Shown: positions 1 to 8,982 of the stretch, one piece after another
Numbering within the stretch: the first letter of the stretch is position 1
Layout of the letters: each line of letters begins with the position of its first letter
Origin: CAZICM01 sp964537685
GTDB taxonomy: Bacteria; Myxococcota_A; Polyangia; Polyangiales; Polyangiaceae
Assembly (NCBI GenBank): GCA_964537685.1
Contig: CAZICM010000072.1
Coordinates: forward strand, 1-46,898
Length of the DNA stretch: 46,898 nt
Reading direction: 5' to 3'
Translations under genes and position numbers: made by a program
Notes under the pieces: model-generated
Told to the model about the DNA's origin: nothing
Database searches by the model: none
What the model saw: the letters and a program-made list of their open reading frames with translations, nothing else

Positions 1-2
1 AC

Positions 3-518
3 CGGGAAGTGCATGCGGTGTATCGGGGCACCTTTAGCGGCTGGCTGTCGGCCGGATTGAGCAAAGGCGGCTTGTCGCTGGAGGACCTTCACCAAGCGCT
101 TCTTCTTGGCGATGCGGAGGGGCTTGAGGATGCGCTGACGGATTTGGCGGGGACCATGTTATCCTATCAGGATGGGACATCCAAGCGCCCCGAGTTTTTT
201 TATCATGGATTTGTGCTGGGATTGCTGAGCACGCTGGAGCCCGCGTACCGTGTTCGTTCCAACCGGGAGTCGGGGGATGGGCGGCCGGATGTGTTGGTGA
301 TTCCGGCGGATAAGGGGAAGGCTGGGGTGGTGTTGGAGTTGAAGGTGGCCAAGCCCAAGCGCAAAACCTTGGAGCAGGCGTTGGATGAGGGCGAAGCGCA
401 GATGAAAGGGAAAAACGATGCGGCTGAGCTTCAAGCCCAGGGGGTGGGTTCGCTGATCGCTTTGGTGGTGGCCTTTGATGGCAAGACGGTAAGGGTGAGA
501 AGGGTGGAGATGGGTTAA
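3..518 (+). CDS. C-terminal part of an AAA-like ATPase / PD-(D/E)XK nuclease-fold protein (DUF1703 type), 5' truncated by window edge
   Basis: The reading frame is open to the left edge, so only the last 170 or so residues of a longer protein are present. What remains matches the C-terminal nuclease-like domain (PDDEXK_9) that in this family follows an AAA-ATPase-like domain: a strand carrying GRPDVLVI, a spacer, then a strand ending in LELK. Together these give the Asp and Glu-x-Lys of the PD-(D/E)XK core, so the active-site residues look kept. The GTG at position 9 is probably internal, because Arg-Glu-Val-x-x-Val-Tyr lies right at the family's domain junction. Proteins of this family are common, often multicopy, and of uncertain function. 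The gene converges on the permease gene that ends at 532, with 13 bases between them. Confidence 0.8.
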   Translation, partial: REVHAVYRGTFSGWLSAGLSKGGLSLEDLHQALLLGDAEGLEDALTDLAGTMLSYQDGTSKRPEFFYHGFVLGLLSTLEPAYRVRSNRESGDGRPDVLVIPADKGKAGVVLELKVAKPKRKTLEQALDEGEAQMKGKNDAAELQAQGVGSLIALVVAFDGKTVRVRRVEMG

Positions 519-531
519 GGCAAGGTTGGAT

Positions 532-1527
532 CTATTGTTTTGCCGGTCTCGGCACCTTGGGCTCCATCGCATCTCTTAGGGCATCCGCCAATACATAAGA
601 GCTTCCCACCGTTAGCAGCAAAAACAACGCGGGAAATAAGATCAATCGCAGATGTTCGGGATGCCTTGCTCCCTGGGCCAATAACTCGCCCCACGACGCC
701 GCGCTTGCAGGCGCTCCCATCTCTAAAAATGAAATCGCCGTTTCTAAGAGGACAATCGAGGCTACGCCAAAGACGGAACTGACCACCACAGGGCCAACCG
801 CGTTGGGTAAAATATGCCTCCAAAATATCCGTCTAGGCGATGCCCCTAGGGCTCGCGCCGCCATCACATAGTCTTCCGCCGCCGCGCTGAGCACCAAGGC
901 CCTTACCAATCTCGCGACTTCTGCCCATCTCACCAGCGAAACCGAAAGCACCAGCGATAAGGTCGAGGGCTCTCGCTCAATCGCCCGGACCAACGCTACG
1001 ACGATGATCGCTGGAAAGGTGTCTACCGTTTCAATCAGCCGGACCAGCCGGTCATTCCAAAATCGATAGGCGCCCGCAAGGCCCCCAAGCGCTACCCCCA
1101 GGATTAAGCTGATTGTAACCGCGCCCAGCGATACCCCCAGTGCCGTTCTTGCCCCATAGACCAGGCGCGCAAAGATGTCCCGCCCCTTTTCGTCCGTTCC
1201 TAAAGGATGGGCCCGTGAGGGTGGGGCCAAGGAGCCCGCTTCGCTTTGGGTTTTGGGGCCATAGCCAACCATGGGCCATAAGGCTTTGTCTTTCCCATGC
1301 ATTTCCCGAATGTTTTCGCTGGACATTTCGTCATAGGCCGATGCGCTGGTCAATGCGGGCAGGACTTCAAAGCCCGTGGGACCCATGGCGATAATGGGAG
1401 CGGGGGCCGCGATAAATTCGGCAAAGGTGCCTGTAATGGCCAGCATGCCAAGGATGGTCAGCGCCGCGGTGGCTCTGCGGCTTTGGGTGAGGCGCCGAAA
1501 GACAATGCCTAGATGCGTGCTGGTCAT
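532..1527 (-). CDS. ABC transporter permease, OppC/DppC (peptide/nickel) family
   Basis: Inner-membrane permease of a binding-protein-dependent importer, 331 residues, a usual family length. It has an N-terminal membrane segment, then a periplasmic loop ending in the family signature HPLGTDEKGRDIFARL, then the permease core with the EAA-type coupling loop (ALGASPRRIFWRHILPNA) that docks on the ATPase. The start ATG at 1527 overlaps the TGA of the upstream permease gene (ATGA), indicating translational coupling. The frame stays open further upstream to 2235, but that stretch lies inside the neighbouring gene and is not permease-like. No binding protein or ATPase gene is adjacent, so the substrate cannot be told; oligopeptides are the family default. 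The loop between the first helix and the signature holds about 70 residues with no clear motif. Confidence 0.93.
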   Translation of the reverse strand: MTSTHLGIVFRRLTQSRRATAALTILGMLAITGTFAEFIAAPAPIIAMGPTGFEVLPALTSASAYDEMSSENIREMHGKDKALWPMVGYGPKTQSEAGSLAPPSRAHPLGTDEKGRDIFARLVYGARTALGVSLGAVTISLILGVALGGLAGAYRFWNDRLVRLIETVDTFPAIIVVALVRAIEREPSTLSLVLSVSLVRWAEVARLVRALVLSAAAEDYVMAARALGASPRRIFWRHILPNAVGPVVVSSVFGVASIVLLETAISFLEMGAPASAASWGELLAQGARHPEHLRLILFPALFLLLTVGSSYVLADALRDAMEPKVPRPAKQ

Positions 1528-3062
1528 CGGCGCTCTTTCTGCTGAAGCAGGCCCGTGTGAAGCCTGGGATCGAGTACGCCATAGGCAAGGTCGGTGGCAA
1601 TAACCAGTAAGGCCGCAGTTAAGGCTGCCAGGATAGAAAAGGCCATGAGCCAGTCGGTATCGCGTTCGCGGACGGCGTGGATCATCGCTTCGCCCAAGCC
1701 GGGTAGTCCAAAGACGCGCTCGACGACAAATGCGCCGCTGAGGGCCAAAGGCGGTTCGAGCGAAGCCAAGGTGACAAAGGGAATCATGGAGTTGCGCAGC
1801 CCATGGGCGATAAGGACGCGCAGTCTCGATGCGCCCCGGGCCATGGCCGCGCGGGAATAGTCGGATACCATGGCGGAGGCGATCATCGAGCGAAGCTGGC
1901 GGGTGGGGGCGGCAATGAGGCCCAGGGATAGCACAAAGATGGCCGCGATAAGCTGGACGGTATTGCCGGCGGGTATGAAATAGGCCGTTAGGGCGGCCAG
2001 CGCAGCCGTTGGAAGCGAATAGAAGGCAAAGATAATCAGCGATAAAAAGGCATCGGCTTTTCGGCCCCGGGATGCGGCGCCCAGGGTGCCGAGCGGAAGG
2101 GCAAGCCCATAAGCGAGGGCGATAGATCCAAAGAGCAGAATGAGCGTGATCGGTGCTCTCCGGCCGAGTTCGGCTAGAATGGGTTCGCCCCGGGCGCTTA
2201 ATCCAAAGCCGTGGGAAATGGCGCCCAAGGCCCATTTACCATAGCGGGTTTCCAATAAGACGGCGGTGATTCTGGATAGCCCCGATATAGGTACAAAGTC
2301 GCTTCGGTATACACTCCAAAACCTTCGCCAGCGTTCGACGGTGGCCCGGGCGCTCTCTACGCTGTCGCCTTGGGCAATGATATCGTTGCGCCCTGTGACA
2401 TGCGCCATCAGGGCCACCAAGGCGCGGGCTTGCTCGACTTCGCTTTCGGTTGTGGGAAGCTGCAGCGCATCCTGAACGGGATCTAAAACAAAGGTATCCA
2501 GTTCCCTGAGTTCTTCGGCGCGCGAGGGCGTCCTGTAGCGCACCAGCCTGTTGATAGCGCTTCGGACTTGGGCGCTTCTAAATTCAACGCCGCGGTCATC
2601 CCAAAAGCGGGTCCACAGCGTTACCGATTTATCGGGATCGTAAGCGTTTGCAGGGGTTGCGATACCCATGCGCACGGCCAGGGGGGCGAGGGCGAGGGCG
2701 ACGCGCTTGCGGGGTTCGGGCGATAGGGTATCCAGTGCCGGAAGCACATAGGGCAATGCGGCTCCGCCAAGCCTTAAGAGCTCCCGTTCGGAAGCCTCGC
2801 TATCATCGGGATGTTCGGCGATATCGCTGACGGCAAGGGCAGCCCGGGTTCGCACATCTTTGGGCGAAAAATTAAAGAAGCGGGGCAAATCCAAAAAACG
2901 CTCGCGCCGCTTTCCGGTGATTTCGTCTTGGGTAAAGGCTTTGCGGTATTCGGGGTCGTCGGTTAAATCGGGGACATAAGATAAAAACCAAAAGCTTAAT
3001 ACCGTGATACCGACCAGTGTCGGCAGCGACCAAAGCAGGCGGCGAATGACGTTGATGAGCAT
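1524..3062 (-). CDS. ABC transporter permease, OppB/DppB family, with a large extracytoplasmic insertion
   Basis: 512 residues, against roughly 310-340 for ordinary OppB/DppB proteins. Residues 1-30 are the usual first helix. The family core resumes near residue 270 (ETRYGKWALGAISHGFGLS), runs through five further hydrophobic segments and contains the EAA-like loop (ARGASRLRVLIAHGLRNS). The extra material, residues about 32-265, is hydrophilic, rich in Ala, Arg, Leu and Glu, and in places looks like paired helices (for example 69-135), so an ARM/HEAT-like helical domain is possible. By the topology of the family this loop faces the periplasm. The gene follows the FHA-pseudoprotease gene by 23 bases and overlaps the OppC-type gene. 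Family assignment is firm; the nature of the insertion is inference. Confidence 0.9.
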   Translation of the reverse strand: MLINVIRRLLWSLPTLVGITVLSFWFLSYVPDLTDDPEYRKAFTQDEITGKRRERFLDLPRFFNFSPKDVRTRAALAVSDIAEHPDDSEASERELLRLGGAALPYVLPALDTLSPEPRKRVALALAPLAVRMGIATPANAYDPDKSVTLWTRFWDDRGVEFRSAQVRSAINRLVRYRTPSRAEELRELDTFVLDPVQDALQLPTTESEVEQARALVALMAHVTGRNDIIAQGDSVESARATVERWRRFWSVYRSDFVPISGLSRITAVLLETRYGKWALGAISHGFGLSARGEPILAELGRRAPITLILLFGSIALAYGLALPLGTLGAASRGRKADAFLSLIIFAFYSLPTAALAALTAYFIPAGNTVQLIAAIFVLSLGLIAAPTRQLRSMIASAMVSDYSRAAMARGASRLRVLIAHGLRNSMIPFVTLASLEPPLALSGAFVVERVFGLPGLGEAMIHAVRERDTDWLMAFSILAALTAALLVIATDLAYGVLDPRLHTGLLQQKERR

Positions 3063-3085
3063 AAGGCTACAAGGTGTATACCTGC

Positions 3086-4546
3086 TTAGCGCAGAAGCCC
3101 GTTGAGCAGATCGATACGCATGCCGAATTTATAAGGGGAAGCCCTTACGACTTCGGTTTTGCGTCCGGCAATTGTGGCATCGTCGTTTTCAAGATAGCTA
3201 TCCGCGTTAATTCCCATGACCTTTCCCGCGCCGTTAAAAATAGGGCTTCCGCTCGTTCCTCGTGAAATGGCCGCGTCGTGCTGAATGAGCCACGCTTCGT
3301 TAAAGGGAGCCGGGCGTCCGGCGCTTCCTGTGATGCGTCCGATATGCGCCGCTAAAAATGTGGCCGCTGGATTTTGAGCGTCCATGAGCCGGCCAGGAAA
3401 ACCAATTAAATATACATCGTCGCCCGCGCCCGCGTTGGCCAGTTCGTCTTGGCTAGCCAATTCCAGTACAACGGCGGCCCGTCCCGAAATGGTCAATACG
3501 CCTACGTCGGGCGTTAAATGGTCGGCGTCGCTTTCGCGGTATTGAGGATGAGGCCGCATATCGCTGACGGAAAAGCTGACTTGGCCCCGGCCTTCATTTT
3601 CAACGGCTAAAATACGGCCCGATTTACGCTTGGCCGTGGCAATACAGCGGGCATTTGTGGCGAGAAGCGTGGGTTTTACTGCGAAGGCCGTGCAAAATCC
3701 CTCGCCTCCGGCCGTGAGCATAAACACGGCTTTTTTGGTGCGTTCATACAGATTGCGCCCAAAGTTGGCATTGGGCGGATGAAGGCTGCCCAAACGGCTT
3801 TCGATTTCTTTGCGGCGGGGATCGTCGGGAGGCAATTGAGCGAGTTTTTCGCGGAGTTTGGTGATGTCGTTGGTGGAGCTTTGACTCCAGACAATCAATG
3901 CGCCCAAACCCAGGAGCGCCACGGCCAAGAGCGCCGAAAGAATATAGGTTGTGCGGCGCTGTCCCGCGGTTGCGGCATTGACTTGTTTATCGACCATCGC
4001 GCTGATTTCGGTGGTTCTCGTGCCTCGCGCTTTTTGTTGAGCGGCGGAGAGGGCGGACGAGATCATCATGGCGATGGTTCGCTGGCCGACGCGTTTTGAG
4101 CCTGCGGCTGGAGCGGGCGGAGGCGCGGGAAGGGGAGCGGGGGCCGGAGCGGGGGCCGGAGCGGGCGGAGGCGCGATAGGCGGGCGTTCCGCGGAAGCCG
4201 TGGGTGGGAAGACATGGGGCATGGGCAAACCGGCCTCGGCGCCAAATTCGACGCGAACCCTAGGGCCTTTTGAGCCAAAGGAAATTTCCTCGCCCGATTG
4301 AAGGGGGGCGGAGGCGCTTAATTTCTGGCCTCGAACAAAGGTTCCATTGCGGCTTGCCAAATCTTTAAGATGCCAAGCGCCGTGCTCGAAAAAAATCTCC
4401 GCGTGGTGGCCGCTTGCATCGCGGTCGAGGTTGGCATCGAAGACGACATCGTTATCGGGGGCGCGGCCAAAGCGCACGGATGCCTTTTCGATGAGCTGCG
4501 TGTGGCCAGCTTGGCTGCCGAAGGTGTGAATGATGCGGAGGGTCAT
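3086..4546 (-). CDS. Membrane FHA protein with trypsin-like domain lacking the catalytic His (pseudoprotease)
   Basis: 486 residues. FHA domain at about 24-92 (RFGRAPDNDVVF, SGHHAEI, SRNGTFVRG) with the Arg, Ser and Asn expected for binding phosphothreonine. A Pro/Ala-rich linker (118-150) and a membrane helix (200-220) follow, then a trypsin-fold domain (270-480) outside the membrane. In that domain the Asp (347, PDVGVL) and Ser (432, GTSGSP) are present, but the catalytic His position reads TNARC: residue 300 is Arg, codon CGC at 3647-3649. The paralogue at 11412-12728 has TNAHC. Hydrolysis by the usual mechanism is therefore unlikely, and a binding or regulatory role is more probable. It is first in an apparent operon with the two ABC permeases. 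Start ATG at 4546; the gene is divergent from the glycosyltransferases. Confidence 0.88.
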   Translation of the reverse strand: MTLRIIHTFGSQAGHTQLIEKASVRFGRAPDNDVVFDANLDRDASGHHAEIFFEHGAWHLKDLASRNGTFVRGQKLSASAPLQSGEEISFGSKGPRVRVEFGAEAGLPMPHVFPPTASAERPPIAPPPAPAPAPAPAPLPAPPPAPAAGSKRVGQRTIAMMISSALSAAQQKARGTRTTEISAMVDKQVNAATAGQRRTTYILSALLAVALLGLGALIVWSQSSTNDITKLREKLAQLPPDDPRRKEIESRLGSLHPPNANFGRNLYERTKKAVFMLTAGGEGFCTAFAVKPTLLATNARCIATAKRKSGRILAVENEGRGQVSFSVSDMRPHPQYRESDADHLTPDVGVLTISGRAAVVLELASQDELANAGAGDDVYLIGFPGRLMDAQNPAATFLAAHIGRITGSAGRPAPFNEAWLIQHDAAISRGTSGSPIFNGAGKVMGINADSYLENDDATIAGRKTEVVRASPYKFGMRIDLLNGLLR

Positions 4547-4762
4547 GGGCGCTGGGGAGGCACAATCGATCTAGGCGAAAGCTCGGCCAAGAGCTCCGAA
4601 AAACCGCGGAAGTGCTCGATTCGAAGGCGTCGAAGCATGAGGCCGCGATGCTAACCCCGCCCTTTTCTTAAACGCAATCAAAAAAAGCTTTTCAAAACAA
4701 AAGTCATCGTGGTATGAGCTCCGCGCTTTCGTGTCGGTGTATCCCATTAGGCAACCCATCCC

Positions 4763-5998
4763 ATGAAACCCCGGCCGCGTATCGCCCTGGTCGTGCCCTC
4801 CCTCACTCAAGGTGGCGGTGTCCCTTCCGTCGCCCGTTTTATTAAAGATACCGCCCTCCATTCCTCCCGCTTCGATATCTATCCCATTTCGCTCTCCATG
4901 TTCTCCCGCGATCCCGATAGCGTTCGCTTTCTCTCTCCCAGCTCTTGGCTCCGCGGTCCCCAAACCCATTCGGGCACTTGGGATGGGCTTTCTTTTGTAC
5001 ATGTCGGCGCCATCGGCGGGGAACTGGAATTCCTTCGCTATATGCCAAGACGCCCTCTCACCCAGGCCATCCAATCCTGCGATATCATTCAAGTTGTCGC
5101 CGGCTGCCCCGCTTGGGCCAATACGGTCTCCGGTCTCGGCGTTCCCGTCGCCCTTCAAGTCGCCACCCGCGCCAAGGTCGAACGCCGCCGCCGCCATGCC
5201 ATTCCCCCCCGCCATCCCGCCGATTGGTGGCGCAGGGCCATGACCGAGCTTACCGACCGCCTCGACGATCGCGCCCTCCAGCATGTCGATGCCATTCAAG
5301 TCGAAAACCCTTGGATGCTCGAGTATGCCCGTTCCCTTAACCCAAATCGCGAAGTCGATATTCGCTATGCCCCACCCGGCATCGATGCCCGCCTCTTTTG
5401 TCCCGACACATCATGCAACCGGCTTCAGCGCCGCCCCCTCAGCATTCTTTGCGTGGGCCGCCTCGACGATCCCAGAAAAAACATCGGCCTCTTGCTAGAA
5501 AGCTTCAATCGCTTGCCCCAGACCCTCCGCGCCTCCACCACGCTGGAACTCGCCGGTCTTTGCGGTCCTCCCCCTGAATTTTGGAAACGCGTTCAATCGC
5601 TCGGACTTCAAGATCGCGTCCATTTCGCGGGCTCTTTAAGCCGGGCCGAACTGGTACGCCTCTATCAACAGAGCACCGTCTTTGCCCTGCCTTCCGACGA
5701 AGAAGGCTTGGGGGTGGTCCTTCTCGAAGCCATGGCCTGTGGTGTTCCCGCCATATCCACCCGAAGCGGAGGCCCCGAGGGCATTATCCGCGATGGCCGC
5801 GATGGCTTTCTCGTTCCCCTCGACGATGCAAATGCCATGGCCAATCGCCTGCAAATTCTGCTCGAGCACCCAGAACAAAACCAACAGATGGGCGAAGAAG
5901 CCCGCAACACCATCGAACAGCGCTATTCCGAGGAAGCCGCGGGACAAGCCTTTCTCGAAAGCTGGGATCGCTTGCTCGCCCGGGGAAGGAATCGCTGA
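4763..5998 (+). CDS. Glycosyltransferase family 4 (GT-B fold)
   Basis: 411 residues. The N-terminal domain opens with a Rossmann-like strand (RIALVVPSLTQGGGVPSVA), whose Gly-rich loop is the acceptor-side signature of GT4 retaining glycosyltransferases. The C-terminal domain has the nucleotide-sugar site: ILCVGRLDDPRKN near residue 228, then the EX7E motif in DEEGLGVVLLEAM, followed by CGVPAISTRSGGPEGI. It should transfer a sugar from a nucleotide or lipid donor on the cytoplasmic side during surface polysaccharide or glycolipid assembly; donor and acceptor cannot be read. The stop codon directly abuts the GTG of the next GT4 gene. Codon use is strongly C-ending compared with the AT-richer membrane protein downstream. 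Confidence 0.92.
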   Translation: MKPRPRIALVVPSLTQGGGVPSVARFIKDTALHSSRFDIYPISLSMFSRDPDSVRFLSPSSWLRGPQTHSGTWDGLSFVHVGAIGGELEFLRYMPRRPLTQAIQSCDIIQVVAGCPAWANTVSGLGVPVALQVATRAKVERRRRHAIPPRHPADWWRRAMTELTDRLDDRALQHVDAIQVENPWMLEYARSLNPNREVDIRYAPPGIDARLFCPDTSCNRLQRRPLSILCVGRLDDPRKNIGLLLESFNRLPQTLRASTTLELAGLCGPPPEFWKRVQSLGLQDRVHFAGSLSRAELVRLYQQSTVFALPSDEEGLGVVLLEAMACGVPAISTRSGGPEGIIRDGRDGFLVPLDDANAMANRLQILLEHPEQNQQMGEEARNTIEQRYSEEAAGQAFLESWDRLLARGRNR

Positions 5999-7129
5999 GT
6001 GAAACTCTTGCATGTCATTCCCCATATCAACGACGAAGCCTCGGGGCCTTCCTATTCCGTGCCCCGCCTCTGCGAACATCTTGCGGCCCTGGGGCATGAT
6101 GTCGAGCTTTCCTGTCTTGCCGCCCGAGAACCCGTGCCCGGCGTCGCGATGGATATCCATCACCAATGGCCTATTCTTGGCCGTTTTGCCATTTCTCACA
6201 CCCATGCCCTCTCCCTCCTCCAAAAATCCCGCGAGGTCGATATCGTTCACAACCACAGCCTTTGGTCGATGGTTAATGTCGCCTCGGGCTGGGTCGTTCC
6301 AGGCCACCGGGCTAGACTGGTCACATCCCCCCGGGGTACGCTTTCGGCATGGGCCCTGCGCCGCACCCATCATATCAAACGCCTGCTTTGGCCTCTCCAG
6401 CGCCGGGTATTGGAAAGGGCTGATCTTATACATGCCACCAGCGAAGTCGAATACCGCGAGATACGCGAGCATGGATTTCAGGCGCCCGTGGTCATTCTTC
6501 CCAATGGAATCGATATCCCTGAACGCTCCCCCCGAATTCAAAACACATCCAGACCCGCGCCGAGAACCTTGCTTTACCTAGGCCGCATTCATCCCATCAA
6601 GGGTCTCGATCGCCTGCTCGGTGCATGGAAAAGCCTTCAAGACAAGCATTTCGAATGGAGATTGGTCATCGCCGGACCTGGAGAGTCCGAACATCGCCAC
6701 ACAATACAAGAATGCGCCCAAGGATTATCCCGCGTCGAATTTCCTGGACCCGTTTATGGAGCGCAAAAATCGAGAATGTACCAAGAGGCCGAGCTCTTTG
6801 TGCTTCCAACCCATTCCGAAAACTTTGGGATGGTGGTGGCGGAGGCGCTTTCTCATGGGATTCCGGCGGTGGTAAGCAAAGGAGCGCCATGGTCCGGCCT
6901 TGTGAGCGAGGGTTGTGGATGGTGGGTGGACAATGACATTGCAAGCCTTGCTGAAACCTTGGATCGAGCCATGTCCCAGGAACCTGTACATTTGGAACAG
7001 ATGGGCCTGATGGGAAGAGCTTGGATGCAGCGTGAATTTGGATGGAGACCGATTGCAGAACGGATGAGCGAAGCCTATCGCTGGTTATGGGAGAAAGGCG
7101 CGGCTCCCGTTCATATCCGGCTGACCTAA
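5999..7129 (+). CDS. Glycosyltransferase family 4, second enzyme of the pair
   Basis: 376 residues starting at a GTG immediately after the TGA of the preceding gene (no intervening base), so translation is probably coupled. The N-terminal domain starts KLLHVIPHINDEASGPSYSV, typical of polysaccharide-biosynthesis GT4 enzymes. The donor-binding half contains LLYLGRIHPIKGLDRLL and the EX7E motif (SENFGMVVAEALSHGIPAVV). The role is sequential sugar addition to an envelope glycan together with its neighbour. Base composition drops from C-rich to more AT-rich in the last third, continuing into the next gene. The donor sugar is unknown. Confidence 0.92.
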   Translation: MKLLHVIPHINDEASGPSYSVPRLCEHLAALGHDVELSCLAAREPVPGVAMDIHHQWPILGRFAISHTHALSLLQKSREVDIVHNHSLWSMVNVASGWVVPGHRARLVTSPRGTLSAWALRRTHHIKRLLWPLQRRVLERADLIHATSEVEYREIREHGFQAPVVILPNGIDIPERSPRIQNTSRPAPRTLLYLGRIHPIKGLDRLLGAWKSLQDKHFEWRLVIAGPGESEHRHTIQECAQGLSRVEFPGPVYGAQKSRMYQEAELFVLPTHSENFGMVVAEALSHGIPAVVSKGAPWSGLVSEGCGWWVDNDIASLAETLDRAMSQEPVHLEQMGLMGRAWMQREFGWRPIAERMSEAYRWLWEKGAAPVHIRLT

Positions 7130-7142
7130 TAGGGATAGGGCC

Positions 7143-8729
7143 ATGAAGAAGCTATTGCAAAAGCCCGCTGTATTAATCTTTGCCGGCATAACGCTTTTTT
7201 ATCTGTATATGTCTCAAGGGCTTGTGCTTTGGGACGACGACTACGGGCTATGGCAAAAACAGCTTCAAGGCTTATCATGGTTCGATCTGATGGTGAACCG
7301 GCTTCTATCGCCGCTTGCCTATGACGATTCATCCTGGGGCTTTACGGAACGGCCCTTGCAATTGTTGGTTGCCCGTATTTGTTTTGGTATAGGCGGCACG
7401 CATCCCCTGCCATTTTATATTTACCGGAGCCTATCGATGGGCGCGCTTGCCGCGCTGATATGGCTATGGATGGACGAGTTAAATTTATCCCGTTTTGCAA
7501 AACCCGCCGCGCTTTTATTTATCTTTACGGCGCCCAACACCATGGCGGCATTTTGTTGGCATGCCGACTTTGTACCCACGGCTGAAGCCTTGTATGCTCT
7601 TTCGCTATTGATCTTTATACGCTTGCTATCCCGGCTTCCCGATGCTCCGTTTCAAAGCTTATTGAGAGATAAGAAAACTCTCCGCTCCTGGGCGCTGCTC
7701 GCGCTTTTGGTGTATATCGGCTATAAAAGCAAGGCCAATCTCAAACTGATTCCCTTTGTATTTTTGGGGGCTGCGCTATGCGTACGGCGCAAAGCGATAA
7801 GCTGGGTTGGCCTATGGTCGGCTCTATTGATTCTAATGGCCATACCTTGGAGCGCTCAAACGCTGAGCAAACTGCCCCCTTGGTTTCCCGGTTCAGGAGG
7901 AAGCCAAGTGGCCTGGATGTATCAAGAAAGCGGAGGGCTTGGCAAAGCCTATACCTGGCTATTGGGAACGCAGGATGCCAAGGCTGCTTTGTATTCCAAA
8001 GCCTTTTATCCCTTGTCGCTCTTTGAGATTTTCGGCCTATGCGGGGTGCTCTTGGGCGCGTTTTTGATCTTGGATTATCTCTTTGGAAGAGCTCCGGCCC
8101 AGAAACAAGATTCTTCAAAGGAACGCATTGCGCTGGTCGTGCTTATCTTTTGGTTTTTGGCTGAACTTGCGGGGAGCACGGCACTGGCCGATATCAATCC
8201 CTTCTTTAAACTGCGCTATTCGCTGATATTGCTAATACCCTTTGCTATGCTTTCTGGATATATGATAACCCGCCTTCAGGCATCGGCGGCTCTAAGCGAA
8301 GGAAGGCTAAAGCAAGGGCTACTGATATTGACGGGCGTGGTGATTCTATATCAAGCGCGATTAAACCTGGAGCGGGGATTCAGGTACCGGAGCTCGATGG
8401 CTGGAATGATGTCGGTGATCGATCAAGCATATCGCTATATAGACAAAGAGCATCCGGAGGGGCAGCTTTTGATGCTGCCTGGATTTAGAAACTACGCACC
8501 CCCGGTGAATTCGTCGCCCGCGCTATTGAAGCGGCTGGAAGTGGGAACGATGGAAATAGCGCTGCGATTTCCGCCTGAGACCTATGGATTGGCGTGGGGA
8601 GACAAGGCGATTGCTGGATTTGAACTGGAGAAAACATTTTGGGGATGTCCTGGGCCCAAAATTCTAAACATAGGGGGCTTGTGCGAGGCGCCGCTGTCGC
8701 TGTACAAGAGGGTGGGGGGCAGCAAGTGA
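7143..8729 (+). CDS. Polytopic membrane protein resembling GT-C type glycosyltransferases
   Basis: 528 residues with about ten to twelve hydrophobic helices through residue 420 and a short soluble C-terminus. After the first helix comes WDDDYGLW near residues 30-37. An acidic pair in the first extracytoplasmic loop is characteristic of GT-C enzymes that use polyprenyl-phosphate sugars. That motif, the helix number and the position after two GT4 genes suggest a membrane sugar transferase or a glycan polymerase-like protein, but no family can be named with certainty. ATG at 7143 follows the GT4 stop by 13 bases (AGGG upstream). AT-richer than most of the window, as is common for polysaccharide loci that move between genomes. 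Confidence 0.7.
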   Translation: MKKLLQKPAVLIFAGITLFYLYMSQGLVLWDDDYGLWQKQLQGLSWFDLMVNRLLSPLAYDDSSWGFTERPLQLLVARICFGIGGTHPLPFYIYRSLSMGALAALIWLWMDELNLSRFAKPAALLFIFTAPNTMAAFCWHADFVPTAEALYALSLLIFIRLLSRLPDAPFQSLLRDKKTLRSWALLALLVYIGYKSKANLKLIPFVFLGAALCVRRKAISWVGLWSALLILMAIPWSAQTLSKLPPWFPGSGGSQVAWMYQESGGLGKAYTWLLGTQDAKAALYSKAFYPLSLFEIFGLCGVLLGAFLILDYLFGRAPAQKQDSSKERIALVVLIFWFLAELAGSTALADINPFFKLRYSLILLIPFAMLSGYMITRLQASAALSEGRLKQGLLILTGVVILYQARLNLERGFRYRSSMAGMMSVIDQAYRYIDKEHPEGQLLMLPGFRNYAPPVNSSPALLKRLEVGTMEIALRFPPETYGLAWGDKAIAGFELEKTFWGCPGPKILNIGGLCEAPLSLYKRVGGSK

Positions 8730-8746
8730 ATGGCGAAGGAGCGGAT

Positions 8747-8959
8747 ATGCGTCACAAGGTTGGGTGGTACAAGGTTTTATCGGCGGCGCTATTCATATTC
8801 GGCTGTGGTTCGAGCGACAGTGTGTGTGAGGGTGTTACGAATGGCGTTTGTGCCAAGGCTTGCGAAACGGATGCAGACTGTGAATCGCTGAACCCTGCTT
8901 ATGTATGTACGTCGACGGACGGGGACTGTCCGTCGCTGTATTGCGCGGCGGGGATGTAG
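8747..8959 (+). CDS. Small Cys-rich putative lipoprotein
   Basis: A 70-residue product. The start ATG at 8747 is preceded by AGGAG at 8737-8741, a good ribosome-binding site five bases upstream; in-frame starts further upstream lie inside the previous gene. The N-terminus has Arg/Lys residues, a short hydrophobic stretch and FIFGC, an acceptable lipobox with Cys about residue 20. The mature part is short and has eight further cysteines (CEGV, CAKAC, DADCES, YVC, GDC, LYC), a pattern like Cys-rich repeat lipoproteins of Myxococcota, probably disulphide-bonded outside the cytoplasm. Function unknown. It follows the GT-C-like gene closely and may share its transcript. Confidence 0.65.
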   Translation: MRHKVGWYKVLSAALFIFGCGSSDSVCEGVTNGVCAKACETDADCESLNPAYVCTSTDGDCPSLYCAAGM

Positions 8960-8982
8960 GGGAGAAGAAGAAGGCCGAGATG

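Noticed and set aside
1528..2235. Upstream extension of the OppC-type permease frame (to 567 codons)
   Set aside because: The extra part lies wholly inside the OppB-type gene in another frame, is Arg/Pro/His-rich and has no permease features. ATG 1527 with the ATGA overlap is the real start.
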